A program made the position numbers and the translations under genes. A stretch of 14,231 nucleotides of DNA from assembly GCA_964631345.1 (NCBI GenBank), contig CAZVWE010000016.1:1-14231 (forward strand), written 5' to 3'. Positions 1-6,914 of the stretch are shown here, piece by piece. A model generated the notes under the pieces. The model was not told the origin of the DNA, searched no databases, and saw nothing but the letters and a program-made list of their open reading frames with translations. This DNA is from MGBC163016 sp964631345. GTDB lineage: Bacteria; Actinomycetota; Coriobacteriia; Coriobacteriales; Eggerthellaceae. How positions within the stretch are numbered: position 1 is the stretch's first letter; each line of letters starts with the position of its first letter.

Positions 1-52
1 CGCCGCCCTCTCAAGGCGGAGGTCGCCGGTTCGAATCCGGTCGGAGCTACCA
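1..52 (+). tRNA. tRNA-Glu (anticodon CTC), 5' end cut by window edge
   Basis: The 3' part of a tRNA is visible. A 5-bp anticodon stem (3-7 with 15-19) encloses a 7-base loop with anticodon CTC at 10-12. A T arm with a TTCGAAT loop follows, then the acceptor strand CGGAGCT, discriminator A and an encoded CCA at 50-52. CTC reads Glu codon GAG, and the anticodon arm resembles actinobacterial tRNA-Glu(CUC). The D arm and 5' acceptor strand lie outside the window, so acceptor pairing cannot be checked. Confidence 0.9.
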
Positions 53-61
53 GAAACTACG

Positions 62-94
62 AGGCCAGCGGGTGCTTTGCTCGCTGGCCTTTTT
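62..94 (+). terminator. Rho-independent terminator of the tRNA-Glu transcript
   Basis: A perfect 9-bp stem (AGGCCAGCG at 62-70 with CGCTGGCCT at 82-90) is followed by a run of five T at 90-94. It starts 10 bases after the CCA end of the tRNA. The T run lies only on the plus-strand side, so it should end the tRNA transcript and not the leftward ybaK-type gene. Confidence 0.85.
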
Positions 95-175
95 GGTTTC
101 CAAGGGCTGATTTGCCCAACAGGACACATTTGGGGCACATTCAGAACTGAAATACAAGAAATCCTAGGAATATAG

Positions 176-667
176 TTAGGAAGTCTCCGTAACTTCAGCA
201 TCAGGTAACTTACAGACATCCACCCATGAACTTCCTGGCGTATAAGCTTCTAGCTTATCTAGAGTAAGCGCGATGGCGCTATTAGAACTCCCACAAGCCG
301 GGTATACAACTTCAAACCGGCGCAGCGATTCATCAAGATATACATCACAGCCATCGTTCACAGCGAAAGGGCACACTCCACCTACTGCATGTCCTATGCG
401 ATCTTCTGCCATATCAGCAGCAAGCATACGGGGTTTGCATCCAAACCGAGCCTTGAACTTGGGATTGGCGATCCGAGCATCGCCTGCACAAACCACTAAT
501 GCCACACGATCTTCCACCTCAAAAGAAAGCGTTTTCGCAATATGAGCAGGCTCACACCCGACTGCTTGGGCAGCAAGTTCAACTGTTGCACTCGAGGTAT
601 CGAACTCCATGATGTCGTCCGCGCATCCGAGGAGCGCAAAATACTCTTTAACCTTATCGATAGCCAT
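176..667 (-). CDS. YbaK/EbsC-family aminoacyl-tRNA deacylase
   Basis: This 163-residue protein fits the single-domain YbaK / ProXp family, which hydrolyses mischarged aminoacyl-tRNA (for example Cys- or Ala-tRNAPro) in the cytosol. Visible family marks are HIAKTLSF with the conserved Lys45, the GGVCPF loop at 96-101, and ACGSSNSAI at 124-132, which corresponds to the Gly-rich substrate loop. Length is normal for the family. The ATG start is preceded on the minus strand by AGGAGC a few bases upstream. The gene stands alone: 205 bp separate it from the VOC gene upstream, and no convincing terminator is visible after it. Which aminoacyl-tRNA it edits cannot be told from sequence. Confidence 0.88.
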   Translation of the reverse strand: MAIDKVKEYFALLGCADDIMEFDTSSATVELAAQAVGCEPAHIAKTLSFEVEDRVALVVCAGDARIANPKFKARFGCKPRMLAADMAEDRIGHAVGGVCPFAVNDGCDVYLDESLRRFEVVYPACGSSNSAIALTLDKLEAYTPGSSWVDVCKLPDAEVTETS

Positions 668-766
668 CGAAGCTCCTTGTATGTTTTCTCTTCTGCTTAA
701 GACAATAATAGATCAAACAAGGATTAGTATCGACTACTCACAAGGCAGGGAAAGTCATTTGGCTAC

Positions 767-802
767 AGGTAGGCATGCAGATAGGCTTGCAGGTAGGCAT
801 GA
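767..802. repeat. Three tandem 12-bp repeats
   Basis: Three head-to-tail units lie at 767-778, 779-790 and 791-802: AGGTAGGCATGC, AGATAGGCTTGC and AGGTAGGCATGA. The first and third differ only at the last base. The array abuts the long hairpin at 803-838, between the VOC and YbaK-type genes. Its function is unknown. Confidence 0.8.
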
Positions 803-838
803 CAATATGACAGGGGTCATGCGACCTCTGTCATATTG
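803..838. repeat. Long hairpin: 16-bp inverted repeat with 4-base loop
   Basis: Arms 803-818 (CAATATGACAGGGGTC) and 823-838 are complementary except for one G opposite T, which is a wobble pair in RNA. The loop is ATGC. On the minus strand it starts 34 bases after the stop of the VOC gene, so it could end that transcript or protect its 3' end. There is no U run in either direction, so it is not a classical intrinsic terminator. A protein-binding palindrome (TATGACA...TGTCATA) is equally possible. Confidence 0.75.
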
Positions 839-872
839 CTATATGGTTATATATGGATATGGTTGTATTGCC

Positions 873-1337
873 CTACAGAGCGCCGATATTGTCTTGTACG
901 GCCTCTATACGCTCGCCACCAGGACCTCTAAAGAACATGATCTTCAGTTTTGCGCCACCATCTCCATAGATGGTAAACACGTCATCATCAGCAGAGCCAA
1001 GAGGTCTATCAAATGGACAAAGCGCATCAAAAGGACCGGCTTCGATAGCTACACCTTTTTCGTTTAAGCGGTTAACTATTTCGTCCATATCCTCTACGCG
1101 TACAGCAAAATGGTTAAGGCATTTATTTGCTGCTTCAACTGTTGATTTATCTTCTTGCTCTAGAAGTTCAATAATTACGCCATCATCGCTTTTGACCCAT
1201 GCCATCTTCAAAGGCTTATCGCCTTCCATGGTCTCGGTTGAAAAGAGATGCCTGAAGCCTAGAACGTCTGTATAAAAACCAATGGATTCGTCGATATCGT
1301 TGCAATAAGCACCTATATGATGCGGAGCTATTTTCAT
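873..1337 (-). CDS. VOC superfamily (glyoxalase-like) metalloprotein
   Basis: This 154-residue protein has two beta-alpha-beta-beta-beta modules of the vicinal-oxygen-chelate fold, the fold of glyoxalase I, methylmalonyl-CoA epimerase and extradiol dioxygenases. The expected metal ligands are visible: His7 (HHIG), Glu57 (IIELLEQ), His76 (NHFAVRV) and a C-terminal Glu, probably Glu145 in RGPGGERIE. The C-terminal FRGPGGERIE is typical of lactoylglutathione-lyase-like proteins. The start is supported by AAGGAG seven bases upstream of the ATG. It lies 162 bp downstream of the iron-sulfur subunit on the same strand, with its own ribosome-binding site and a hairpin between. It may belong to the same aromatic-metabolism locus or be an independent detoxification gene. 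The substrate is unknown. Confidence 0.85.
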   Translation of the reverse strand: MKIAPHHIGAYCNDIDESIGFYTDVLGFRHLFSTETMEGDKPLKMAWVKSDDGVIIELLEQEDKSTVEAANKCLNHFAVRVEDMDEIVNRLNEKGVAIEAGPFDALCPFDRPLGSADDDVFTIYGDGGAKLKIMFFRGPGGERIEAVQDNIGAL

Positions 1338-1379
1338 AATATGTCTCCTTTTTGCATATTGATCAAGTGCAATTCAAGT

Positions 1380-1410
1380 GCGTCTGGAGACACTTTGTAT
1401 CCCCAGACGC
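1380..1410. repeat. 8-bp inverted repeat between Fe-S subunit and VOC gene
   Basis: GCGTCTGG (1380-1387) pairs with CCAGACGC (1403-1410) around a 15-base loop. It lies in the 162-bp gap downstream of the iron-sulfur subunit gene. On the minus strand no U run follows, so it is at most a weak or Rho-assisted transcript end. A second small hairpin (TTCTTTC-AGGA-GAAAGAA, 1432-1449) lies in the same gap. Confidence 0.55.
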
Positions 1411-1499
1411 TTAAACACTTCAAGCGAACGATTCTTTCAGGAGAAAGAACTATTTCGAAGGTTCCCTAAACCGCTTCAGTCTCAAAGAACCTGCCGAAT

Positions 1500-2321
1500 C
1501 TATTCCTTATACATGGCAATAGTGCCAGCGTTCAGATCCTTTTCCTTGGTGGAAATGAAATCTGTAACATGGCGTGGCATATAGCCATCATAAGTAACAT
1601 CAATTGCCCAATCGGCTTTCTCGATCTGGTCGAACCAGAAATCGCCAAACTCATCGGTCTTGCAGCTGTAGGTCTTGCCGGTCTCAAGATTGGTGATAGT
1701 AACATCAGCACCAATAAGGACTTCTTCTTCCTCAAGATCAGCAACCTCGCCTGCCAAGAAGCGCTTAGGAATGTGCAAGTAATGAACACGAGGCTTTGTA
1801 CCAACCGCGCACTCCAAATCCTCCGCTTGGGCAAGAAGGTCTTTCAAGTCCTCTTCTTCACCAAAGATCAACGCATCATGTGCGCATGCATCGACGCAAC
1901 GAGGAATGGTCCAACCGTCATCAAGTAAGTGAGCGCAACCGGTGCACTTTTGCGGAATCGCAAGCTCTTCATTCCAATACACCACACCATAAGGACAAGC
2001 ATCAGCAATAGCACGTTGATTCTTTGCTTTCACAGGATCAACAATAACTAGACCATCGTCACGACGATAGACAGCGCCGTCCTTTGCTGCCTTCATGCAA
2101 GGAGCGTCCTCGCAATGCTGGCAAAAGATTGGTGTATAAGAAACTTTCACCTTAGGTGTCTGGCCGCGTTCAACTTCATCGACTTTCATCCAGAATTGAC
2201 CAGTATCAGGCTGTGGAGCCGCATATGGCATCCAATCGTTATCGCAATGCTCATCTTTGCAGACCAATTGGCAGTTATGGCAACCGATGCAGCGATCAAG
2301 ATCAACAATAAATGTCTTCAT
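1500..2321 (-). CDS. Iron-sulfur subunit of a transhydroxylase/dehydroxylase-type molybdoenzyme
   Basis: This 273-residue electron-transfer subunit belongs to the DMSO reductase family (DmsB-like). It has 12 cysteines in ferredoxin motifs: CIGCHNCQLVC at 11-21, CQHCEDAPC at 67-75, ACPYG with Cys109, CTGC at 126-129, and CVDAC at 142-146. That number fits three [4Fe-4S] clusters, as in the small subunit of pyrogallol transhydroxylase, rather than the four (16 Cys) of DmsB. From about residue 198 a beta-rich, carboxypeptidase-regulatory/Cna-B-like domain follows, again as in the transhydroxylase small subunit, whose length is nearly the same. No signal peptide or membrane segment is seen. The start lies 5 bases after the catalytic-subunit stop, and its AAGGAG overlaps the end of that gene, so the two are co-translated. 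Confidence 0.9.
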   Translation of the reverse strand: MKTFIVDLDRCIGCHNCQLVCKDEHCDNDWMPYAAPQPDTGQFWMKVDEVERGQTPKVKVSYTPIFCQHCEDAPCMKAAKDGAVYRRDDGLVIVDPVKAKNQRAIADACPYGVVYWNEELAIPQKCTGCAHLLDDGWTIPRCVDACAHDALIFGEEEDLKDLLAQAEDLECAVGTKPRVHYLHIPKRFLAGEVADLEEEEVLIGADVTITNLETGKTYSCKTDEFGDFWFDQIEKADWAIDVTYDGYMPRHVTDFISTKEKDLNAGTIAMYKE

Positions 2322-2326
2322 GCTAC

Positions 2327-4900
2327 TTAAGCTCCTTCCACAATTCTGTCGAGGGCGATTTGACCAGTTTCGGGCTCATAGCCACGATTTTCAAACGCCT
2401 CAGGATATTGCTTAGCTAATTCAAATACGTCAACTTTTTCAAGATTGACCAAGAAGCTGTTAGTAACCTCACCAGGAGCATTCTTTGAAGTCGTATTCGA
2501 TGGGCAGATGAGGTTGTTAGCGCCTGCACGATCGAACTCACCAATAACGATGTTGTCAACACGTACACCATGGTCTTGGTAGATAGCATGAGGAATAACG
2601 CGCTCAGAAAGGCGAACTCCACCAAGCACAGCACCGCGCTCGTTGTACATCTTTACGATGTCGCCGTCTTTCATGCCAAGGACAACAGCGTCTTTTGGAT
2701 TGATCCAAATAGGCTCATACATATAACCATCTGGACCTTCAACTTTGCAAGTCTCAATCTCACGGCACCATGTGTTGTCGTCATTTTGTGCATGAACACG
2801 CCAACGTGGATGATTGGTAACCAATAAGAATGGATACTCTTCAGCACGTGGATGCAAGAGACTCTCAGAATGTGACTCACCATAAGGAATGAAGTGAGGT
2901 ACTGGCGGACGCTCTTCATCATCGGGGAAGAATTTCTCCAAAAGCGTTCCCTTGAATTCGATCAAACCGGTTGGAGTACCAAGCGGGTTAGCTTGAGGAT
3001 CCTCGTAGAATGGGCGCATGCCACGCGGATCGTCTTCCCAATCCTCAGCAGTTGGAACGACGTAATAACCCTTCTCCATGAACTCCTCATAGGAAACAAA
3101 GTTCTGTACGCCAGAGTTCTCAAAGCCCTTCTTGATTAGTTCATCCTCGGTTCCCTCAGCATATTCTTCATACAGACCAAGCTTCTTGGCAACTTCGCCT
3201 ACTGCCTCAAAGTCTGAGAGAGACTCTCCAACATGAGGAATAGCCTGCTCTTCATGCATGAGCATGTTGTACTGGCCACTGAATAGGTCGGCAGAAATAT
3301 CGCGAACCTCAAGCTTTGTCGTGGTTGGAAGAATGATATCTGCAAAGAGGCAGTCATTCTCAAGCCAAGGATGTTGCGCCAAAACGAACTCAAGATTTGG
3401 ATGCTGCAATGCGCGCTGCATCTCATAGCCACCATTCCAGCAGGTCTGCCAGCAAGGGCTGTCAGTCCAAATCATATGGATTTCATAATCACCATCATGC
3501 GGGAAATCCCATTCAACTATTTGATCGTCTGCAGGAAGACCAGCGATGACGTGACCACCACGCCATTTGATTGGCGGGTTCATAATAGCTTGCGGGATCA
3601 GAGTCTTCGGGATGAAGTTCACAGGATATGTGAGCATAGCCCATCCGTTATAGATAGAAGAAAGATCAGGCTGGCAAGCAGAACGAGGTAGTGGATAAAT
3701 CTCATCGATTCCGAACAGACCCCAGTCCATAAAGTTGATCTGACCAACACCAGGCTTACCTAGACCCTGCATAGCCAAAAGCGCAACTTCAAGACGCGCC
3801 GGCTCGCTTGAATACGCAGCACGAATAAGTCCGCCACCTGCGCAGTGAGCAATAGATACAGCATGCGATGCCCAATAACGTGCCAAAGCCTTGATTTGGC
3901 GCTCAGTGATTCCTGTTATAGGAGCAGCCCATTTTGGTGTCTTAGGAACTCCATCCTCACCACCCATAATGTAGTTCTTGAAGTCCTCAAATCCTACTGC
4001 ATGTGTTGCAATGTAGTCTTTGTCATAGGTGTCTTCTTTGAACCATACGTATGCAATTGCACAATGAAGTGCAGCATCAGTGTTAGGAAGAATAGGAATC
4101 CACTTACCTTCATGTGCGCACCCGGTATAGTTCAAATCCGGTGAAATGAAGATGGATTTAATTCCAACGTCATGAAGCCAACGTACAAGACGTCCTGGCT
4201 GCATGCCACCCCATCCCCAAGGAGTTGTCTCAGGATCGGCTCCCCAATACAAAACTGCGTCGCCATTTTCAGCAATATCCTGGAAGAGATTTTGGACGTT
4301 TCCTTGCTTTCCAACAGGCTCCATGCCCCAAATGTGCTTAGCACCCCATGTCCAGCCTTCCCAGCTGTCAGGCTGACGTGCTTGCAAGGTATAGCCACCC
4401 ATTAAGTCCAACAACTTACCCGGGCAACCATGCGCAGCATGAATGATCTTGGATTCACCATGACCATCAACCTGTGCAAGAACAGCAAGAGGGCCATATT
4501 CTTTATGAATTCTCTTAAGTTCAGAGGCAATGATATCTGTGGCCTCATCCCAAGAAATGCGCCTATATTTTGACTTGCCACGCGTTTCTGGATGACGCTC
4601 ACCATTTGGATCCCAATCGACCCTGATTAGGGGATAAGGAACACGGTTTTTCGAGTAAACACGCTTTTTATAAGCATATTGAAGCGGTGTAGGCATGGTC
4701 TTGTCCTTTGGCTCTAAAACCACACCATTTACTTCAATTCTCCAAGGATTCATATCCTTGATGTCGTAAGCATCGTCGTAGTGCATAGGGCGAATGCGAA
4801 GTATCTTTCCATCTTTCACATCCACTGCAGCGGAATTAGAACCGAGTCCAAAACCGCAAAGTCCTAATGACTTATAAACAGTCTTCTCGTCTTTCGCCAT
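2327..4900 (-). CDS. Molybdopterin catalytic subunit, pyrogallol transhydroxylase / catechol dehydroxylase type
   Basis: This 857-residue bis-MGD molybdoenzyme belongs to the DMSO reductase family. The N-terminus has no Tat signal and no CxxC-type Fe-S motif, so the enzyme should be cytosolic and depend on the partner subunit for electron transfer. The block around 176-186, PDSWEGWTWG, matches the pyrogallol transhydroxylase large subunit, where the Asp is catalytic and the Ser binds Mo (here Asp178, Ser179). His147 (VDGHGES) sits where the catalytic His is expected. Tyr402 (DEIYPLP) may be the catalytic Tyr. A C-terminal MGD-binding domain starts near HPRWRVH (697-703). I chose the ATG at 4900 because AGGAG lies five bases upstream; an open frame runs back to 5098 but looks non-coding. 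The family includes cytosolic Gordonibacter catechol dehydroxylases, so reductive dehydroxylation of a catechol is as likely as transhydroxylation. The substrate is unknown. Confidence 0.88.
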   Translation of the reverse strand: MAKDEKTVYKSLGLCGFGLGSNSAAVDVKDGKILRIRPMHYDDAYDIKDMNPWRIEVNGVVLEPKDKTMPTPLQYAYKKRVYSKNRVPYPLIRVDWDPNGERHPETRGKSKYRRISWDEATDIIASELKRIHKEYGPLAVLAQVDGHGESKIIHAAHGCPGKLLDLMGGYTLQARQPDSWEGWTWGAKHIWGMEPVGKQGNVQNLFQDIAENGDAVLYWGADPETTPWGWGGMQPGRLVRWLHDVGIKSIFISPDLNYTGCAHEGKWIPILPNTDAALHCAIAYVWFKEDTYDKDYIATHAVGFEDFKNYIMGGEDGVPKTPKWAAPITGITERQIKALARYWASHAVSIAHCAGGGLIRAAYSSEPARLEVALLAMQGLGKPGVGQINFMDWGLFGIDEIYPLPRSACQPDLSSIYNGWAMLTYPVNFIPKTLIPQAIMNPPIKWRGGHVIAGLPADDQIVEWDFPHDGDYEIHMIWTDSPCWQTCWNGGYEMQRALQHPNLEFVLAQHPWLENDCLFADIILPTTTKLEVRDISADLFSGQYNMLMHEEQAIPHVGESLSDFEAVGEVAKKLGLYEEYAEGTEDELIKKGFENSGVQNFVSYEEFMEKGYYVVPTAEDWEDDPRGMRPFYEDPQANPLGTPTGLIEFKGTLLEKFFPDDEERPPVPHFIPYGESHSESLLHPRAEEYPFLLVTNHPRWRVHAQNDDNTWCREIETCKVEGPDGYMYEPIWINPKDAVVLGMKDGDIVKMYNERGAVLGGVRLSERVIPHAIYQDHGVRVDNIVIGEFDRAGANNLICPSNTTSKNAPGEVTNSFLVNLEKVDVFELAKQYPEAFENRGYEPETGQIALDRIVEGA

Positions 4901-4931
4901 TCTCTCTCCTCTTTCTACTGGCAATTGCTTT

Positions 4932-4991
4932 TTACTCAAAACTAGCCACGAAAAACCCCTTGCGCTCCTCTCTTTCTTCGCTAAAATCCAT
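4932..4991 (-). CDS. Possible 19-residue leader peptide upstream of the catalytic subunit
   Basis: An ATG at 4991 is preceded by AAAAAGGGG with a five-base gap and opens a 19-codon frame ending in TAA at 4932-4934, 31 bases before the catalytic subunit start. The peptide is highly charged at first (DFSEEREERK) and then hydrophobic. Nothing like a run of one regulatory amino acid is present, so attenuation is not obvious. It may be chance. Confidence 0.25.
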   Translation of the reverse strand: MDFSEEREERKGFFVASFE

Positions 4992-5035
4992 TGAAACCCC
5001 TTTTTACCCTGTGCCAAGCTAAACCTGATGCAGAC

Positions 5036-5062
5036 CTTATAGGCCAGGACTTTCTTTGACAA
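5036..5062 (-). promoter_or_regulatory. Candidate promoter for the molybdoenzyme operon
   Basis: On the minus strand TTGTCA (5057-5062) is followed after 15 bases by TATAAG (5036-5041). Both boxes are close to sigma-70 consensus, but the spacer is two bases short, as often seen at activated promoters. It would give a leader of about 130 bases. Confidence 0.35.
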
Positions 5063-5184
5063 TCGCATTAAGACCCTGAAATTTGTAGATTGACTCAAAA
5101 TACCTATGGAATCACGCCGATTTCAGGTATGGCCTAGAGCCTGAGACCTGCTCTCTGTACTGGGGAATTTTTATCGTACACGTA

Positions 5185-5206
5185 GTTTTCTTGATACTGA
5201 GAAAAC
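5185..5206. promoter_or_regulatory. Dyad GTTTTCT-N8-AGAAAAC, candidate operator
   Basis: A perfect 7-bp dyad lies just upstream of the ribosome-binding site of the LuxR gene. Its core TTTTC-N10-GAAAA recurs with identical spacing at 6892-6911, upstream of the MFS gene. It could be a binding site for the LuxR regulator or an mRNA hairpin controlling translation of that regulator. Confidence 0.4.
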
Positions 5207-5222
5207 CAAGGAGGGGATACGC

Positions 5223-6746
5223 GTGGAAGATAACAATGAGGCACAAAACACCAAGATGAACCCGATCATGAATCCCGCCATTGGCCTTGCTGGATTTGGT
5301 CTTTTGTTAGGCTGGCATTTCATAATACTTTTCAACTCTATGCAATACTCAAGCACATATCCTGCAAGTGAATTCATGTTAGCAAGACAAGTGGGAATCA
5401 ACGCTTCTTTATGCTTTTTCTTCTTGATTGGCGGAAAGTATTTACCCAATAATCCTCCCCGCGACAGAGTCAAGAATCATCATCGAATATATGTTGCCAT
5501 AGCAGCAGGAATGTTGGGCACCATAGGATTATTTGTATTTGCATATATCGGAATGGCCATCGTAATTCTTTCAGTTGTGCTCATTGGATTTGCTGAGGCC
5601 TTTATGATGTTAATGTGGCTTCGGTTTTATACCGAAACTTCCAAGAACTATTCTGGACAAACTCTTGGTATTTCTGCTGTTCTTGCTTCTCTTATAGCCT
5701 TTTTCGTTTACCACTTAACATTTGATATAGGCGTTGTTGTCTCTATTCTTTTGCCGCCCTTATCAGGGGTATCTCTTATAGTTACCACCCGCGGGATTCC
5801 GCTGCGTCACAATGAATTGAACGGAACAAATACTCCCGACTGGAAAACGGCAAAACAACCCTTTATTAAAACTACAGTTCAATTGATGGCAATGGCTGCT
5901 TTTTTTGGATTAATTCAAGGGTGTTATTCACAAGAAACTATGTTGCTCCCCATGACTAATCCTGCATCAATTCTGGGAGCTGGTTTAGCTGGAATCGTTA
6001 TATTCATCGTCTATTCAAGATCAGAGTTTTTACCACCGCTCAACCCTATTATCAATATATCGATACTTATGTTTACCGCTGGAATCTTGCTTGTTCCTTA
6101 CCGTAATGAAGCACTTTCTAGCATTTCTGCATTTCTTGTTATGACAGGTTTTATTTTCTATTTTTTGTTGGCTCTTATCTTGATCATCGATTTAGTTAGA
6201 ACCTTCGACCTTAATTTGTCTTTAACACTTGGCTTAAACCAATCACTTGAATACTTAATGTTTACCCTCAGCATCATGGGTGGATATTTCATTTGGAGCA
6301 AATTCTACGATGCTCCCCTAACTGCGTTTGTTATTACATCTGCATGCTCCTTTATTATGCTTGCTGTAGTTCTTCTGTTTTCATCAGAAAGGCCTCCCTG
6401 GCATGCTTCTTACTACAAGATGGAAAAGACGCACACGTTACTGGGTCTAAATAAACAAGCAGAAGATACGTCAAGTTCTCCTATCAATGAAAGACGTGTT
6501 TTGGAGATTGTTAGTGCCAAATACTGTCTCACCCCTCGCGAAATAGAAGTATTTGAGTTGCTTGCAAAGGGAAGAAACGCTGAATATATCCAAAATTCTC
6601 TTGTTATTTCAAACCATACGGTAAAGACCCATATATATAACATTTACAAAAAATTGGATGTTCATTCACTACAAGAATTGCTTGATGTTATCGATATGGA
6701 AAAGAACGCTGCGGCGGACAAAATGCAAACCGATGAATGCAATTAA
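5223..6746 (+). CDS. Membrane-bound LuxR-family transcriptional regulator (12-helix sensor)
   Basis: This 507-residue protein has about twelve hydrophobic segments between residues 17 and 387, resembling an MFS-like integral membrane domain. A linker follows, then a C-terminal LuxR/GerE helix-turn-helix at about 432-492. LTPREIEVFELLAKGRN (436-452) and HTVKTHIYNIYKKLDVHS (465-482) are the canonical scaffold and recognition helices. There is no receiver or autoinducer domain, so signal input is presumably through the membrane domain. Regulators of this layout are abundant in Eggerthellaceae and sit next to catechol dehydroxylase genes there, where they control substrate-specific induction. The start is a GTG with AAGGAGGGG about seven bases upstream. 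The gene is divergent from the molybdoenzyme operon and followed by the MFS gene, so both are likely targets. Confidence 0.88.
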   Translation: MEDNNEAQNTKMNPIMNPAIGLAGFGLLLGWHFIILFNSMQYSSTYPASEFMLARQVGINASLCFFFLIGGKYLPNNPPRDRVKNHHRIYVAIAAGMLGTIGLFVFAYIGMAIVILSVVLIGFAEAFMMLMWLRFYTETSKNYSGQTLGISAVLASLIAFFVYHLTFDIGVVVSILLPPLSGVSLIVTTRGIPLRHNELNGTNTPDWKTAKQPFIKTTVQLMAMAAFFGLIQGCYSQETMLLPMTNPASILGAGLAGIVIFIVYSRSEFLPPLNPIINISILMFTAGILLVPYRNEALSSISAFLVMTGFIFYFLLALILIIDLVRTFDLNLSLTLGLNQSLEYLMFTLSIMGGYFIWSKFYDAPLTAFVITSACSFIMLAVVLLFSSERPPWHASYYKMEKTHTLLGLNKQAEDTSSSPINERRVLEIVSAKYCLTPREIEVFELLAKGRNAEYIQNSLVISNHTVKTHIYNIYKKLDVHSLQELLDVIDMEKNAAADKMQTDECN

Positions 6747-6755
6747 GAAAGTGTA

Positions 6756-6846
6756 ATTAAAGTGCTGTGTTCGTTGTAATTAAGACACCGTAGAGTAGGC
6801 ATGGCGCGTGTTTTGATTAAAGCGCCGTACTCGTTGTAATTAAGGC
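6756..6846. repeat. Imperfect direct repeat, two ~31-base copies 60 bp apart
   Basis: Copies begin at 6756 and 6816, both of the form ATTAAAGYGCYGTRYTCGTT followed by GTAATTAAGRCA. About 27 of 31 positions are identical, and most differences are transitions. The register is exactly 60 bp. The repeats start 10 bases after the LuxR stop codon. On the minus strand they read as a repeated CLNYNE peptide, but no gene is supported there. Confidence 0.75.
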
Positions 6847-6888
6847 ATATAAAACAAAAATTATTAGATCTCATACTTTCAACCATAG

Positions 6889-6914
6889 AGATTTTCATGT
6901 ATTTTTGAAAATCT
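6889..6914. promoter_or_regulatory. Dyad AGATTTTCA-N8-TGAAAATCT, candidate operator of the MFS gene
   Basis: A perfect 9-bp inverted repeat with an 8-base spacer lies about 150 bases upstream of the MFS start. Its core TTTTC-N10-GAAAA equals that of the dyad before the LuxR gene. No T run follows, so it is unlikely to be a terminator of the regulator gene. Confidence 0.4.

Larger units (their letters stand above)
4901..5222. promoter_or_regulatory. Divergent control region between enzyme operon and LuxR regulator
   Basis: These 322 bases separate two divergent starts and should hold promoters in both directions. Visible elements are a leftward promoter candidate (5036-5062), a possible short leader reading frame (4932-4991), an 8-bp inverted repeat (CCTGAAAT at 5075-5082 with ATTTCAGG at 5120-5127), a bulged hairpin (5101-5129) and a GTTTTCT/AGAAAAC dyad (5185-5206). 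A rightward promoter is less clear; TTGTAG...TATGGA around 5084-5111 is a weak candidate. Confidence 0.65.

Noticed and set aside
609..1067. 152-codon plus-strand frame running through the repeats and into the VOC gene
   Set aside because: It overlaps two convincing minus-strand genes, and its repeat-like peptide simply translates the 12-bp tandem repeats.
4901..5098. Open N-terminal extension of the catalytic subunit (66 extra codons from an ATG at 5098)
   Set aside because: The extension covers the likely promoter, has no family similarity, and the ATG at 4900 has a strong AGGAG at proper distance. The shorter form matches the family length.
6889..6914. Reading the AGATTTTCA/TGAAAATCT dyad as the terminator of the LuxR gene
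   Set aside because: The stem is AT-rich and no T run follows on the plus strand. A regulatory dyad is more likely.
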